In this document: positions 1 through 8,699 of the stretch, piece after piece
How positions within the stretch are numbered: the first letter of the stretch is position 1
Layout of the letters: every line of letters starts with the position of its first letter
IMG/VR virus record: IMGVR_UViG_3300013132_000064
Location: 1 to 53,707 of that record
Source of the DNA: a virus
Direction: 5' to 3' (one strand)
Length of the DNA: 53,707 bases
Position numbers and translations under genes: made by a program
Notes under the pieces: generated by a model
The model's input: only the letters and a program-made list of their open reading frames with translations
Told to the model about the DNA's origin: nothing
The model's database searches: none

Positions 1-970
1 CATATACTGTAGTTCCACTATTAAAATTACTTGGAAGCGTAATTCTTCTTTGATTTCCAGTAGCTTGATAATTTACATCTGCTACTGTTGAACTGGATAT
101 AACACTAGCAGAAACTCCAACCGTTGAACCGAGATCGTAATCTGTTCCAGAATTAAACCTTGTTTCTATTACATATAAATAATTTCCTATATCTGTAGAG
201 GTTGGGGTATATGTTGTGCCTGTTCCAATCTGTGTTCCGCCAGATGTGCTATTTGTAGAATTTCTATACCAAACGACGGTGGTTCTAAAAGATTCTGCTT
301 TTCTAGCCTCAGATGTATCCCATGTTGATGAATATGTTAATTGAGTTCCAACAGATGGATTATAAGAACTTAAAGATGTTGTTAGGTTTATTGGTATTCT
401 TCTAATTATTTGTATATATGGAGATGTAGACGATCCAGAATATGTTGAGTTAGTAGCATTTGCTGTTACTTCAAATCTAATATATTTACGATCATATGTT
501 TCATTATTTGTTGAATTATCCCATGTAGATAGTGGCAGAACATCCTGTCCTGTTCCGCCAGATGTCCATCCAGATCCAGTACCGCTTTCTCCAGAAAAAG
601 TTACACCTGAAGATAATCCATCATTAGTAGAATAATATCTCCAAGCATAACTATAGCTAGCAATAGTCCAGCCATTAGGATCCCATTGAGCATTGTTTCC
701 ATAATAATTAGAACCTATTCTAATTCTGCTACTTGATGTTAATCTATCTGCATATGTAGTAGTAGAATCAGGTCCTATCCAAGCTGGTCTTGTAGCAAAT
801 ACTCCAGAAAGAGGCCATACCTTCAACCAGTTTGCTGCTTGCCTAATCCAAATTCCTACTGCAGATCTCCATCCAGTAGATCCCAAAGCTGCAGTCTTAA
901 TAAAAAGATTAGACATCTTTCGCCATCCAGTATTGCCAGCGCCTGCTGTTTTAATAAAAAAATCAGACAT
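1..970 (-). CDS. Minor tail protein, 3' end beyond the window (partial)
   Basis: The frame is open from an ATG at 970 to the left edge, giving 323 residues with no stop, so the C-terminus is missing. A Shine-Dalgarno-like TAGGAT precedes the start, which lies 8 bases after the previous stop. The N-terminus repeats one short unit: FFIKTAG..TGWR, LFIKTAA..TGWR, then a diverged IWIRQAANWLKVW. Such FIKT/GW repeats are typical of small anchor segments at the start of actinophage-like minor tail proteins. The rest is Ser/Thr/Tyr/Trp-rich beta sequence with an Ig- or FnIII-like look (for example PSVGTQLTYSSTW and YTPTSTDIGNYLYV, as in Ig-like surface domains). It is the last gene visible in the tail-tip group, so a surface or receptor-facing role is inferred. 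Confidence 0.8.
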   Translation of the reverse strand, partial: MSDFFIKTAGAGNTGWRKMSNLFIKTAALGSTGWRSAVGIWIRQAANWLKVWPLSGVFATRPAWIGPDSTTTYADRLTSSSRIRIGSNYYGNNAQWDPNGWTIASYSYAWRYYSTNDGLSSGVTFSGESGTGSGWTSGGTGQDVLPLSTWDNSTNNETYDRKYIRFEVTANATNSTYSGSSTSPYIQIIRRIPINLTTSLSSYNPSVGTQLTYSSTWDTSEARKAESFRTTVVWYRNSTNSTSGGTQIGTGTTYTPTSTDIGNYLYVIETRFNSGTDYDLGSTVGVSASVISSSTVADVNYQATGNQRRITLPSNFNSGTTVY

Positions 971-978
971 TTTTTATC

Positions 979-3246
979 CTAACTATACTGAATGAATATG
1001 TCACCGAGAAGACCGTCTGTATCGGATGAAGTTTTTGCACCTGTTCCAGCGCTTATATTTCTAATAGTAGCATTTGTTAGAGTTGTTCCCGTTGCAATTG
1101 AAGTTCCTCCAGACAGTCCTCCTTGAGTACTAATTCTTCCACTTACATTTAAATTTGTAAAATTGGTTCCGAAACCTATGTCTACCCATCCACTCGCAGC
1201 GCCAGTATATATTGTAAGCCTTCCTGTACCATTCATCGTCATTATAGCATCACCAGATGGATCAGTAAACGATAATGTACTTGAACTTAATGCAGATGAA
1301 GTTGGTTGATTTCCGAAATTTCTTCCAGAAATAAATATTGCTCCATTGCTAAATATTGATTCTCCAGTTGCCGAAATATTTATATTTCCATTTTGTATAG
1401 CAACTGTTTGGACTACTGAGGGGAAGAAAGAATCTGCTCCTGATATCGACAAGCTACCTCCACTTATTTCTGCTCCATTAATACTAGATCCCGAAGTTAA
1501 GCTTCCCTTCATAAAAATATCTCCAGCACCATTTATTCTAAAGTTTTTTGTAGATATGGTTCCGTTATCTAAGTCGTAAATAGATCCATTACCTGTAAAT
1601 GTTTCTCCACGAATACCTCTTTCTCCTGCCGCCACGTTATTAGATATAATTGCACCAGTAGAAATAACGCTTCCAGTTACAGTGGTTCCCCCATTCCCAT
1701 CGTTTAGCTTATCAATAATTTGTGATTTTGAAAATAAAACAGTATCTAATTTTCCAGCAACTGCGGCTGCGGCTTCGGCGGCTGCTTCAGCAGCGTCTGC
1801 AGCGTCTTCTTGTGCTGCTGCGGCAGCGTCGGCTGCTGCGTCTGCGTCTGCTTGTGCACCATCAATTGCATCTTTTGTTGCTCCTGAAGTGATTATTAGT
1901 GCTCCTTCAATTTGAGCATTATTTGCAAATATTGTTCCTGTCGTTGGGTCTAGTCTTACGTATTTTCTATTAGCCCCAATTCCATTATCTTGTACTAGAA
2001 GTCCATTATTATTTAAAACAAATCCTCTGGTTCCTTCTGGGAGTGTGTCGTTTACTATTTGTCCAGAATATATTGATGCGCCAGATGTTTTCATAAACAA
2101 ATGCCCTGCAACAGTTGCGCTTCCCCCTACACCCAGATCTCCAGTTATAGAAAGATTAGTCCCATCCCAATACATAAACTGAGTATTACCGCCAACCCTA
2201 AACTGTCCCGTTGTTAGCCAATAGTTATTATTGTTTCCAGTCTTATTTAAAATAATTCCATTATATGTATTAGAAGACAAAGATGGAGTTGTGGTTAAGC
2301 TAGTGTTAATACTTGTTGCTATTCCAGTTCCAAATTTAAATAAATCGCCAGTTGCTCCGCCTATTGATATATAACTTTTAAGTCTTGCCCAACCATCTGG
2401 GTTTGTAGGATCTACAGCCGTAAATGTGCCGCCAGGCAAATATGACTGAGTGTTATTAAATTGATCTACTGACGCTACTTGAAATGAGTATTGCACATTT
2501 GGGATTAACCCTGTAGCTGTATAGGAGTTGTTTGGATAGTCTACAAATCCATATTCGTAAATAGGGTTTTCTGTATCGTATGTCCATCTTATTCTATATC
2601 CACGAGTTCCATTTGTATCTGCATTTGGATGATGTGTCCAAGAGAATGTAGCATATGCACTAAAACCTGTTTGATCATTCGGGTCTACCCCTGATGTTAC
2701 ACCTGGATTTGTAGGATTGTCTGGGGGTGTTAGATCTACTATTAGAGGGCTTTCTGTTAGTATTGTTTGCTCATCACTAAACAATGAAACTCCGCCTGAG
2801 TTAGAAACGGCCTGAAGCTTTACATAGTATTGTCCAGCCGCTGCTGTAATAGTTTGAGAGCCAGCTTTTTGAAAACTACCAACGACTTTATATTCAGAAC
2901 CAAAGCTGCTGCCTTTTGCCCAAATATCTATTCTCTGCAAGTTGTCTTTATAATTTGCCCCAAGATAATCTTTGCCAGTCCAAGAAACAATAATTGTGTT
3001 TCCAGTATAATCAAGATCAATTGCCCTAAACTGCGGTTTATTTATTGTGTCAGCTATAGTAGTTAATTTAAAAATATTAGACCATGTGTCTTTTATTTCT
3101 TCGTTTAATTTTTTATCTTCAAATATCCATTGAAACTGAAAAGCATAGGTGGTGACTAGGTTAAGCGGATTAATAGTAATTTCATAATAGTCCTTATTTG
3201 ATGGATCTGGTTTACCATTTATATTAAGGTCTGCTGGCAAAGTCAT
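979..3246 (-). CDS. Tail-tip fibre protein with FnIII-like domain and Ala-rich coiled coil
   Basis: The 755-residue protein has an N-terminal beta domain (about 10-165). A fibronectin-III-like domain follows at about 175-280 (motifs YATFSWTHH, GYRIRW and VQYSFQVASVD). Next comes a stretch typical of central tail-tip proteins in siphophages (FRVGGNTQFMYWDG, LSITGDLGVGG). A strongly alanine-rich coiled coil at about 465-500 and a Gly/Ser-rich C-terminal beta region of stacked short strands (about 520-755) complete it. The start overlaps the previous stop in TAATG, so translation is probably coupled. Architecture and position after the hub genes suggest a tail-tip fibre or J-like component. The exact function is inferred from layout, since I do not recognise a specific named homologue. 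Confidence 0.75.
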   Translation of the reverse strand: MTLPADLNINGKPDPSNKDYYEITINPLNLVTTYAFQFQWIFEDKKLNEEIKDTWSNIFKLTTIADTINKPQFRAIDLDYTGNTIIVSWTGKDYLGANYKDNLQRIDIWAKGSSFGSEYKVVGSFQKAGSQTITAAAGQYYVKLQAVSNSGGVSLFSDEQTILTESPLIVDLTPPDNPTNPGVTSGVDPNDQTGFSAYATFSWTHHPNADTNGTRGYRIRWTYDTENPIYEYGFVDYPNNSYTATGLIPNVQYSFQVASVDQFNNTQSYLPGGTFTAVDPTNPDGWARLKSYISIGGATGDLFKFGTGIATSINTSLTTTPSLSSNTYNGIILNKTGNNNNYWLTTGQFRVGGNTQFMYWDGTNLSITGDLGVGGSATVAGHLFMKTSGASIYSGQIVNDTLPEGTRGFVLNNNGLLVQDNGIGANRKYVRLDPTTGTIFANNAQIEGALIITSGATKDAIDGAQADADAAADAAAAAQEDAADAAEAAAEAAAAVAGKLDTVLFSKSQIIDKLNDGNGGTTVTGSVISTGAIISNNVAAGERGIRGETFTGNGSIYDLDNGTISTKNFRINGAGDIFMKGSLTSGSSINGAEISGGSLSISGADSFFPSVVQTVAIQNGNINISATGESIFSNGAIFISGRNFGNQPTSSALSSSTLSFTDPSGDAIMTMNGTGRLTIYTGAASGWVDIGFGTNFTNLNVSGRISTQGGLSGGTSIATGTTLTNATIRNISAGTGAKTSSDTDGLLGDIFIQYS

Positions 3247-4142
3247 TAGAAGGTTAGCCCTATCTTATACTCTATATCTATTGGCTTTCCTGCATTTTTT
3301 TGCAGCGGTGTAGGTAGCACATCTCTAGCAATCATTCCGAATGTTGGATCAAAAGTATCTTCATCATTTATTCTGACTCCTTCTAGATAGGCCACTGTGT
3401 CTCCTCCTGATCCCGCCGTTACTTGAATTCCTATTTTATTTATGCTATTTGATGGATTGTTATTTGATGTTAGAGACGAAAAGTTTATTGAAGACATCTT
3501 GTGACCTGTGGCGCCAGAAACATTGAATGTTGCTTCATAATAAGCAGTCGCAGAACTATATAGTTTTAATTTTATTGAACTAAGATTTGAATCTTCTTTG
3601 TGATAAGCAAGTACAATTGAGTCATTGGACCCGTAGCCAGATATATCAAAAGGAAGAATTGATGAAGTGTATTCTTCAGAAGAAGATGCGCTAACATCTA
3701 TCATCATTAAAGATGATCCCATTCTTGGCACAGGAAATGTTGGCTCAGCTTCGCTATATGCCACAAGTTCTGGATTCTGATTAGAGCTGTTAAACCAAAC
3801 TAAATTGTTTTCAAAATCTGATAATATCTTGCTGTCAAATGAATTAGTAGATGTTCTACTTCCTGGATACAAAGCAATCTCTTTTATTGTGCCTGCAATA
3901 TCTTGAGGGACTGTGGTCTTGTATACAACAGCATAGGTGCTATTTCCTTGTTCATCAGTTTGTATATCAATGCTTCCAAAAGAAGCAGGCAGTCTATAAA
4001 ACTCAAACCCTAATCTAGTATTTGTATCCGCCGAAGCATAGTCTGACGCTCCTGATATTCCTATTGCAATATCTTGCTTAGGAAAAGAAACCATCCCAGC
4101 TAAATAAGAAGCAATAAACCTCTTTCCAAATTTAGTTATCAT
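3246..4142 (-). CDS. Tail-tip structural protein, jelly-roll-like C-terminus
   Basis: The 298-residue protein begins MITKFGKRFIASYLAG and continues with a conserved-looking beta region (about 20-110: IAIGIS, AVVYKTTVP, IKEIALYP). That pattern recurs in minor tail proteins placed next to hub proteins. Residues 125-260 look like a carbohydrate-binding or LamG-like beta sandwich (SILPFDISGYGSND, LKLYSSATAYYEATFN, KIGIQVTAG). It shares an ATGA overlap with the gene before it and a TAATG overlap with the fibre gene after it, so it belongs to the same coupled tail-tip unit. No catalytic motif is visible. The role as a tail-tip or baseplate component is inferred from context. Confidence 0.65.
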   Translation of the reverse strand: MITKFGKRFIASYLAGMVSFPKQDIAIGISGASDYASADTNTRLGFEFYRLPASFGSIDIQTDEQGNSTYAVVYKTTVPQDIAGTIKEIALYPGSRTSTNSFDSKILSDFENNLVWFNSSNQNPELVAYSEAEPTFPVPRMGSSLMMIDVSASSSEEYTSSILPFDISGYGSNDSIVLAYHKEDSNLSSIKLKLYSSATAYYEATFNVSGATGHKMSSINFSSLTSNNNPSNSINKIGIQVTAGSGGDTVAYLEGVRINDEDTFDPTFGMIARDVLPTPLQKNAGKPIDIEYKIGLTF

Positions 4143-4513
4143 TTCTTTGGTACCCTTCCAGATATTCCTACAACAGGATATCCTGTAGAATTTTTTATTC
4201 TTAATATTAGTTTAACAGAGACTGGTTTAGTTGTATAGTCTAGGACCATGGACTTGATGCTGATATCTTCTAGCTTTGGGATTAAGCTAGATATTGAGCC
4301 CTCTTGATACTCTTCTGCTAATGACTGAAATTGAGTAGAAAAATATTTATCAGTACCGCTTCCTATGGAGGTTGTTGTTCCCTTTATAGTTCCGCTTACT
4401 AACCTAATGGCTGAAGGGTCTATGGCAAGAGCCTTGGGATCAGTATCTACTCCAAATAGAGGTGCTACTTGATCTATTTGATTGCTAGACTTTTTAGAAT
4501 TTACTGCTGACAT
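4139..4513 (-). CDS. Small tail-tip protein of unknown function
   Basis: A 124-residue protein that I do not recognise. It has a polar N-terminus and a mostly beta remainder with no cysteine, membrane segment or enzyme motif. It lies between two tail-tip genes and overlaps the next one by 4 bases (ATGA). The start has no Shine-Dalgarno sequence; instead TATAAT sits 6 bases upstream of the ATG, the arrangement expected of a leaderless transcript. A small virion or assembly component is the most economical reading. Confidence 0.6.
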   Translation of the reverse strand: MSAVNSKKSSNQIDQVAPLFGVDTDPKALAIDPSAIRLVSGTIKGTTTSIGSGTDKYFSTQFQSLAEEYQEGSISSLIPKLEDISIKSMVLDYTTKPVSVKLILRIKNSTGYPVVGISGRVPKK

Positions 4514-4519
4514 TTTTTA

Positions 4520-4525
4520 ATTATA
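4520..4525 (-). promoter_or_regulatory. Candidate -10 element for a leaderless transcript
   Basis: TATAAT lies 6 bases upstream of the ATG at 4513, in the 16-base gap after the previous stop, and no Shine-Dalgarno is present. No convincing -35 hexamer is visible at 17 bases. The distance suits initiation at or next to the A of the start codon. In AT-rich DNA a chance match is possible. Confidence 0.4.
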
Positions 4526-4529
4526 CCAT

Positions 4530-6200
4530 TTATTGACTATATATAGATCTGGCCGTAATGGTAGTTTCTAATCCCTCCCCCCATGCTTGCTCTACATCTG
4601 TTACTATAAATTTCTCGGTTCCTTGTAGCCCGTGATAAGGATAGTTAATTGCAATAATATCAGCAACAGAAATCAAGGGGTTGCCAAAGGTTTTTATAGA
4701 AATGGTTCTTTGACTCTTGCTCCATTGAAACTTTATAAAATCAGAAAGATTTTTTGCATCTGATATTTTCTGTACCCAATACGATTCAAATGTTATTGGC
4801 TCTTGTATTCCAAACTTGTCTGAGTCTTCATCTGAATAAACTATTTGATCGCTTTTTACTAAGTTATTGCCTACTACGCTTATCTGAGTTCCTGAAGCTG
4901 ACGACACCGAAGAAGAAACTCCAGAAGAATTTATAAGATAAAGTTCTGCATCAAAAGAAGAAAGCTTAGAGGCTAATACGTCTACCCCCTTATTTAAATT
5001 TTGAAATGTAAATTTTGGATAAGACGGAGACCTTTCATATCTTTTTTTAATATATCTTATTTCTCTTGCTATTGGACCAAACTCCTCTATAAATCTCTGT
5101 GAAGAATTTGAATCCTCTGCGGTTAGTCCAGAAACAAACAGATCTCCATATGCTAATTTTGCTAAACCAGTAAACTGTTGATTGTATAGGTCTTCAGATA
5201 AATTATTATATTCTTGTTCTGATATAGCCATAGCATAGGCATAGTCAAAATAAATAGTACCTAAATTTGCAAACAATGATATATAATCAGATCTTGAAAG
5301 GGTTGGATTTGCAGTTGAGCCTGTGTCTTCTGCTATAACCCTAAATCCATTTATATATGCAATTATAATAGTCTTATTACTAAATACTTTAACCTTGACA
5401 TCTATCTTGTAGCTTGTTCCAGGAATAATTCCCACCTGGTATCCCACACTTTGTGTTGTTTTTAAAACCTGATTGTCTGGCAGTGGTTGTACGACTCCGC
5501 CTTTTACTTTTAATATCTTAAACTCATCTCCCAAAGTAGCTGCTGCCTCTGAGGTCTTTACAGAAATAAAGTATCCTGTAGTTGAACTGTTGTTTGCAAA
5601 AAAACCTAAGCCTCCAGACTGATTTGATGTAGATGCTTTTGGAGCAAAGAATAGGGTGGTTCCAAATGCATAGTACGCTGGAGCGGTGTTAGATACTGGT
5701 GCTGCAACATCAATACCTGTTTTCCTAATTGCACAAGACAAGGTATCCTTAGATCTTGTGTCTGTGCTTATGGCTAACAATGATTTAGCAATTTTAATTT
5801 CATCGTTTAGAGCAACAGAGGTCTGCTCTGAAGGTTCTCCGTTTTCTTCAGAACTATTCTTTTGAGCAATCATTTCCTTTGTAATCTTTGGAACTTTAAA
5901 GCTAAAATATTTATATACAGACGCTTGGCCATCTCCATCTGGCAAAGGGTATGTTCTTAATCTTAAGTAATATGTTTTGTCTGTTTGCAAGGACTTTGTT
6001 ATTTCTGATTTTCCGTTTGTAAAATTGCCGATTATGTCATCTGCTGGTGGGCTATTGTAGTTTCTTGAAGGTGATATTTTGCCAACAAATGATTGTTTTG
6101 TAATATCTGCAGACTCTATAGTAAGTGTTCCTTCTAGGGTGGAGGCTCCTTCTGCTAGTCCATCGGAGTCAAAAGTAAATTCTACTTGTTTTACTGTCAT
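4530..6200 (-). CDS. Tail-tip protein with central LamG-like domain and hub-type C-terminus
   Basis: The 556-residue protein has an N-terminal FnIII/Ig-like region (about 1-110, TYYLRLRTYPLPDGDG). A concanavalin/LamG-like sandwich covers about 145-335 (YAFGTTLFFAP, GLGFFANNSS, IIIAYINGFRV, IYFDYAYAM). The C-terminus (FGNPLISVADIIAINYP ... GLETTITARS) resembles the last beta domain of phage tail-hub proteins. The preceding gene carries hub-like motifs but lacks that ending, so a hub function may be shared between the two. The genes overlap by 4 bases (ATGA). It probably forms part of the tail tip. The LamG-like part could bind glycans, but that is inference. Confidence 0.65.
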   Translation of the reverse strand: MTVKQVEFTFDSDGLAEGASTLEGTLTIESADITKQSFVGKISPSRNYNSPPADDIIGNFTNGKSEITKSLQTDKTYYLRLRTYPLPDGDGQASVYKYFSFKVPKITKEMIAQKNSSEENGEPSEQTSVALNDEIKIAKSLLAISTDTRSKDTLSCAIRKTGIDVAAPVSNTAPAYYAFGTTLFFAPKASTSNQSGGLGFFANNSSTTGYFISVKTSEAAATLGDEFKILKVKGGVVQPLPDNQVLKTTQSVGYQVGIIPGTSYKIDVKVKVFSNKTIIIAYINGFRVIAEDTGSTANPTLSRSDYISLFANLGTIYFDYAYAMAISEQEYNNLSEDLYNQQFTGLAKLAYGDLFVSGLTAEDSNSSQRFIEEFGPIAREIRYIKKRYERSPSYPKFTFQNLNKGVDVLASKLSSFDAELYLINSSGVSSSVSSASGTQISVVGNNLVKSDQIVYSDEDSDKFGIQEPITFESYWVQKISDAKNLSDFIKFQWSKSQRTISIKTFGNPLISVADIIAINYPYHGLQGTEKFIVTDVEQAWGEGLETTITARSIYSQ

Positions 6201-8212
6201 TTAGTTTTCCACCCCACATTTTTTAAACCCTTCCATTGGCTAACTACGTTTGCAGGATTTGGTGAATGAGAAGAAATTTTTGTGCCTAAAGCACCTCTTG
6301 TTTTAATTCTATATTGATTTGTTGTAATAAAGTCTAGGCCAAAAGAACTACTTGTTGTATCTGAAACTGTCCTAGCTTTGCCCTTGTACTTGGCAAGATC
6401 TGCAGGACCTGTAATATCAATATATACTGTTTGTCCTACGGTATAAGATACTCCATTTATAGTATCGTTTACTGCTGTTGTATATTTATATCGTATTGCA
6501 TCGTACTCAATAATTTCTTGATTTAATAAAAGATAGCCTGAAAATTCTGGAAGAACTGTGCTTAGCTTTGATATTTGATCATCAATAATAAATATTGGTT
6601 TAAGCGTGATATATTTATTAGCTTCGCTCCATGTAGACTTAGTTTCGTTTGTCACATTACCAAGAGAAGATTCAAGAGATGCAGATATTAAAGAAGTATT
6701 GTCAACCGACACCAGTTCTTTAGCGCTTTGCTCATACGTTGTAAGATAGGCTGTGCTATATAAAACTCTGATTTGATTTACTGATGGGAGGTCTCTTAAA
6801 TTCATTGAAACAATATTAGGAAGCTCTCCGCTAGCGCCTGCCGCATATCTAAATGTCCAGTTAATATTTCTAGAGGCACTAAACATATAGTCTCTTGAGT
6901 AAAATTGTAATACATTGTTTTCGTCTACCGAAGCCGACATCTGTATATCTTTACATAGTTCTTGAAGCATTACCCATACCGTTTTTGTACTATCACTCCA
7001 CCAGTAATCTGGGGTTATTATAGACTTGTCGTCTGAAGTTAAGTTAAAATTATAATTGGTAAAACCAACTGAGTCGAGCATTCTTCTTATAATAGCAACA
7101 GCAGAATATCCATCACAAACCATGTCTGGGCAGATTGTTTCTTGCAGTACCTTAGCGTAATCTAAAGCGAACAAAGCTGCCTCTCCATATTCGCCAATAG
7201 ACCAGCTATCTAAAATAAATACACCTTGTGGTATTTTAAAATAAGCTCCATTTAAATCGGTTAATGTTCCGTCTGGGTGGTACAGCTTTGCATATGACTT
7301 AATCTCTGCGTGCTTAGACAAGTATATGTAATCAGTATCTATTTCTTCTACTGCTATCTTGGAGTATGATTTAAACAGTATGTCAGTATCATTAAATCCA
7401 TTTAGCCCTACCTCTAAAGAATTAGCAGTCAAGTTTCCAACTGGCAGGATTCCCTCGCTGCTAGATGAGGAGTCTTTTGTAATACTTAAAGACAATATAT
7501 TGTTGGTTATATCTTTTACCCAATGTGGAGATAGTTCTATTACACCTATGTACCCGCCAGGGTTTACCGCAGTTAGTGCTAATGTGCTAACCATTACGTG
7601 TGCATCTGGATTTAAAGAATTTTCTGATCTTGTCCATCCTGTACCTGTGTAATAAATCTCAACCACACCATTTGCGGGAACAGTCTTAGATAAAGATGAA
7701 GACACATCTGTTCCATCTATTAATACAGACCAAGATGTAGGGATGCGGTGACCTATTTCAAACTTAAAAACTATTTTATTGCATGGGACCTTTTTATTTT
7801 TTTCGCTTACGGCAACTCCTGATTGGAAATACCTGATACCTATTGAAGCATTTTCATTTAAGGGCGTAACAAAATATTTATAATATACGTCTTTGGATGG
7901 ATAATATGTTCTATACGGATGTAGATAGTTATTGTTTCTTGGATCAGCCCAGCTCTTTTCAGTTATATCTCCAGAGATAGCATATTTTACTCCACCAGCA
8001 ACTGGCCTAAAAGTTTTAACAATTGTATCTAGTGGGAATAATTTTTTAAATGGGGACTTTCCCTGTATTACAGCGTATGGGTTTCCAGTCAAATCATCAT
8101 CAGAAAGAGTGACAAGTGTATTGCAATTAATATCAATTAATGCGCCTGCCGTAGACTGTACGGTTTGGCTTTTGTTAAAGGTATCAGTAACTTTTGAATC
8201 TACCGATATCAT
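6197..8212 (-). CDS. Tail hub / tail-tip protein (Tal-like)
   Basis: The 671-residue protein follows a Dit-like gene directly, as expected for a tail hub. An N-terminal adhesive-looking beta region reaches about residue 230 and includes IRYFQSG and WSVLIDGTDV. A middle section has the pattern common in hub proteins: a jelly-roll stretch LDSWSIGEYGEAALFALDY, then DGYSAVAIIRRMLDSVGF, then YWWSDSTKTVWVMLQELC and FYSRDYMF (about 350-460). The C-terminus (YRIKTRGALGT) also occurs in minor tail proteins. It starts one base after the previous stop with GAGG upstream and overlaps the next gene by 4 bases. The hub assignment rests on motif order and synteny, not on a database match. Confidence 0.65.
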   Translation of the reverse strand: MISVDSKVTDTFNKSQTVQSTAGALIDINCNTLVTLSDDDLTGNPYAVIQGKSPFKKLFPLDTIVKTFRPVAGGVKYAISGDITEKSWADPRNNNYLHPYRTYYPSKDVYYKYFVTPLNENASIGIRYFQSGVAVSEKNKKVPCNKIVFKFEIGHRIPTSWSVLIDGTDVSSSLSKTVPANGVVEIYYTGTGWTRSENSLNPDAHVMVSTLALTAVNPGGYIGVIELSPHWVKDITNNILSLSITKDSSSSSEGILPVGNLTANSLEVGLNGFNDTDILFKSYSKIAVEEIDTDYIYLSKHAEIKSYAKLYHPDGTLTDLNGAYFKIPQGVFILDSWSIGEYGEAALFALDYAKVLQETICPDMVCDGYSAVAIIRRMLDSVGFTNYNFNLTSDDKSIITPDYWWSDSTKTVWVMLQELCKDIQMSASVDENNVLQFYSRDYMFSASRNINWTFRYAAGASGELPNIVSMNLRDLPSVNQIRVLYSTAYLTTYEQSAKELVSVDNTSLISASLESSLGNVTNETKSTWSEANKYITLKPIFIIDDQISKLSTVLPEFSGYLLLNQEIIEYDAIRYKYTTAVNDTINGVSYTVGQTVYIDITGPADLAKYKGKARTVSDTTSSSFGLDFITTNQYRIKTRGALGTKISSHSPNPANVVSQWKGLKNVGWKTK

Positions 8213-8213
8213 T

Positions 8214-8699
8214 TTATACCTCTTCCAGAGTTAGCGATACATCCCAAAATTCTTGAGCAGGGTCTGCGGTTTTACCCTTAACATTTCTTTTTACTACTGT
8301 AAAATTACAAGAAGTAAATACAGCCAAAATCTCATCGTCTCTGTCTACCGTATTGCTCCCTACAACTTCTTTACCATAAACAATTTTTACTTTAAATGAA
8401 GATCTCCCTTTTGACGCAAGGGCATAATACTCTTGTATATCTACTGCTCCCCATCCTCCGTCTACTGTAAGACTTGATCTTGACGGAAGCATTCTCCAAG
8501 AAACACTAACAGACTTTTTATCAGCCACCCAATATTTTCTTAAGAATCCATTTGCCATTCTTTGAGATTTTTCAATTCTATTTATGTTTACGGAAGATGG
8601 CTCTCTGTTATGCTCTGAGATTTTTTGCCACGTTGGAGTAGAGGTTGAAGATGTATCAAAATATATAAGGGAGCCTACTGGCAAGAATACTGTTGACAT
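8214..8699 (-). CDS. Distal tail (Dit-like) or minor tail protein
   Basis: The 161-residue beta-rich protein lies directly after the tape measure, the usual place of the distal tail protein. Visible motifs are WRMLPSRSSLTVDGGWGA, YYALASKGRSSFKVKI and FWDVSLTLEEV. The start overlaps the tape measure stop in TAATG, so translation is probably coupled. No catalytic features are seen. Its role would be to join the tail tube to the hub and baseplate. Size, position and beta content support this, but no signature is decisive. Confidence 0.6.
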   Translation of the reverse strand: MSTVFLPVGSLIYFDTSSTSTPTWQKISEHNREPSSVNINRIEKSQRMANGFLRKYWVADKKSVSVSWRMLPSRSSLTVDGGWGAVDIQEYYALASKGRSSFKVKIVYGKEVVGSNTVDRDDEILAVFTSCNFTVVKRNVKGKTADPAQEFWDVSLTLEEV

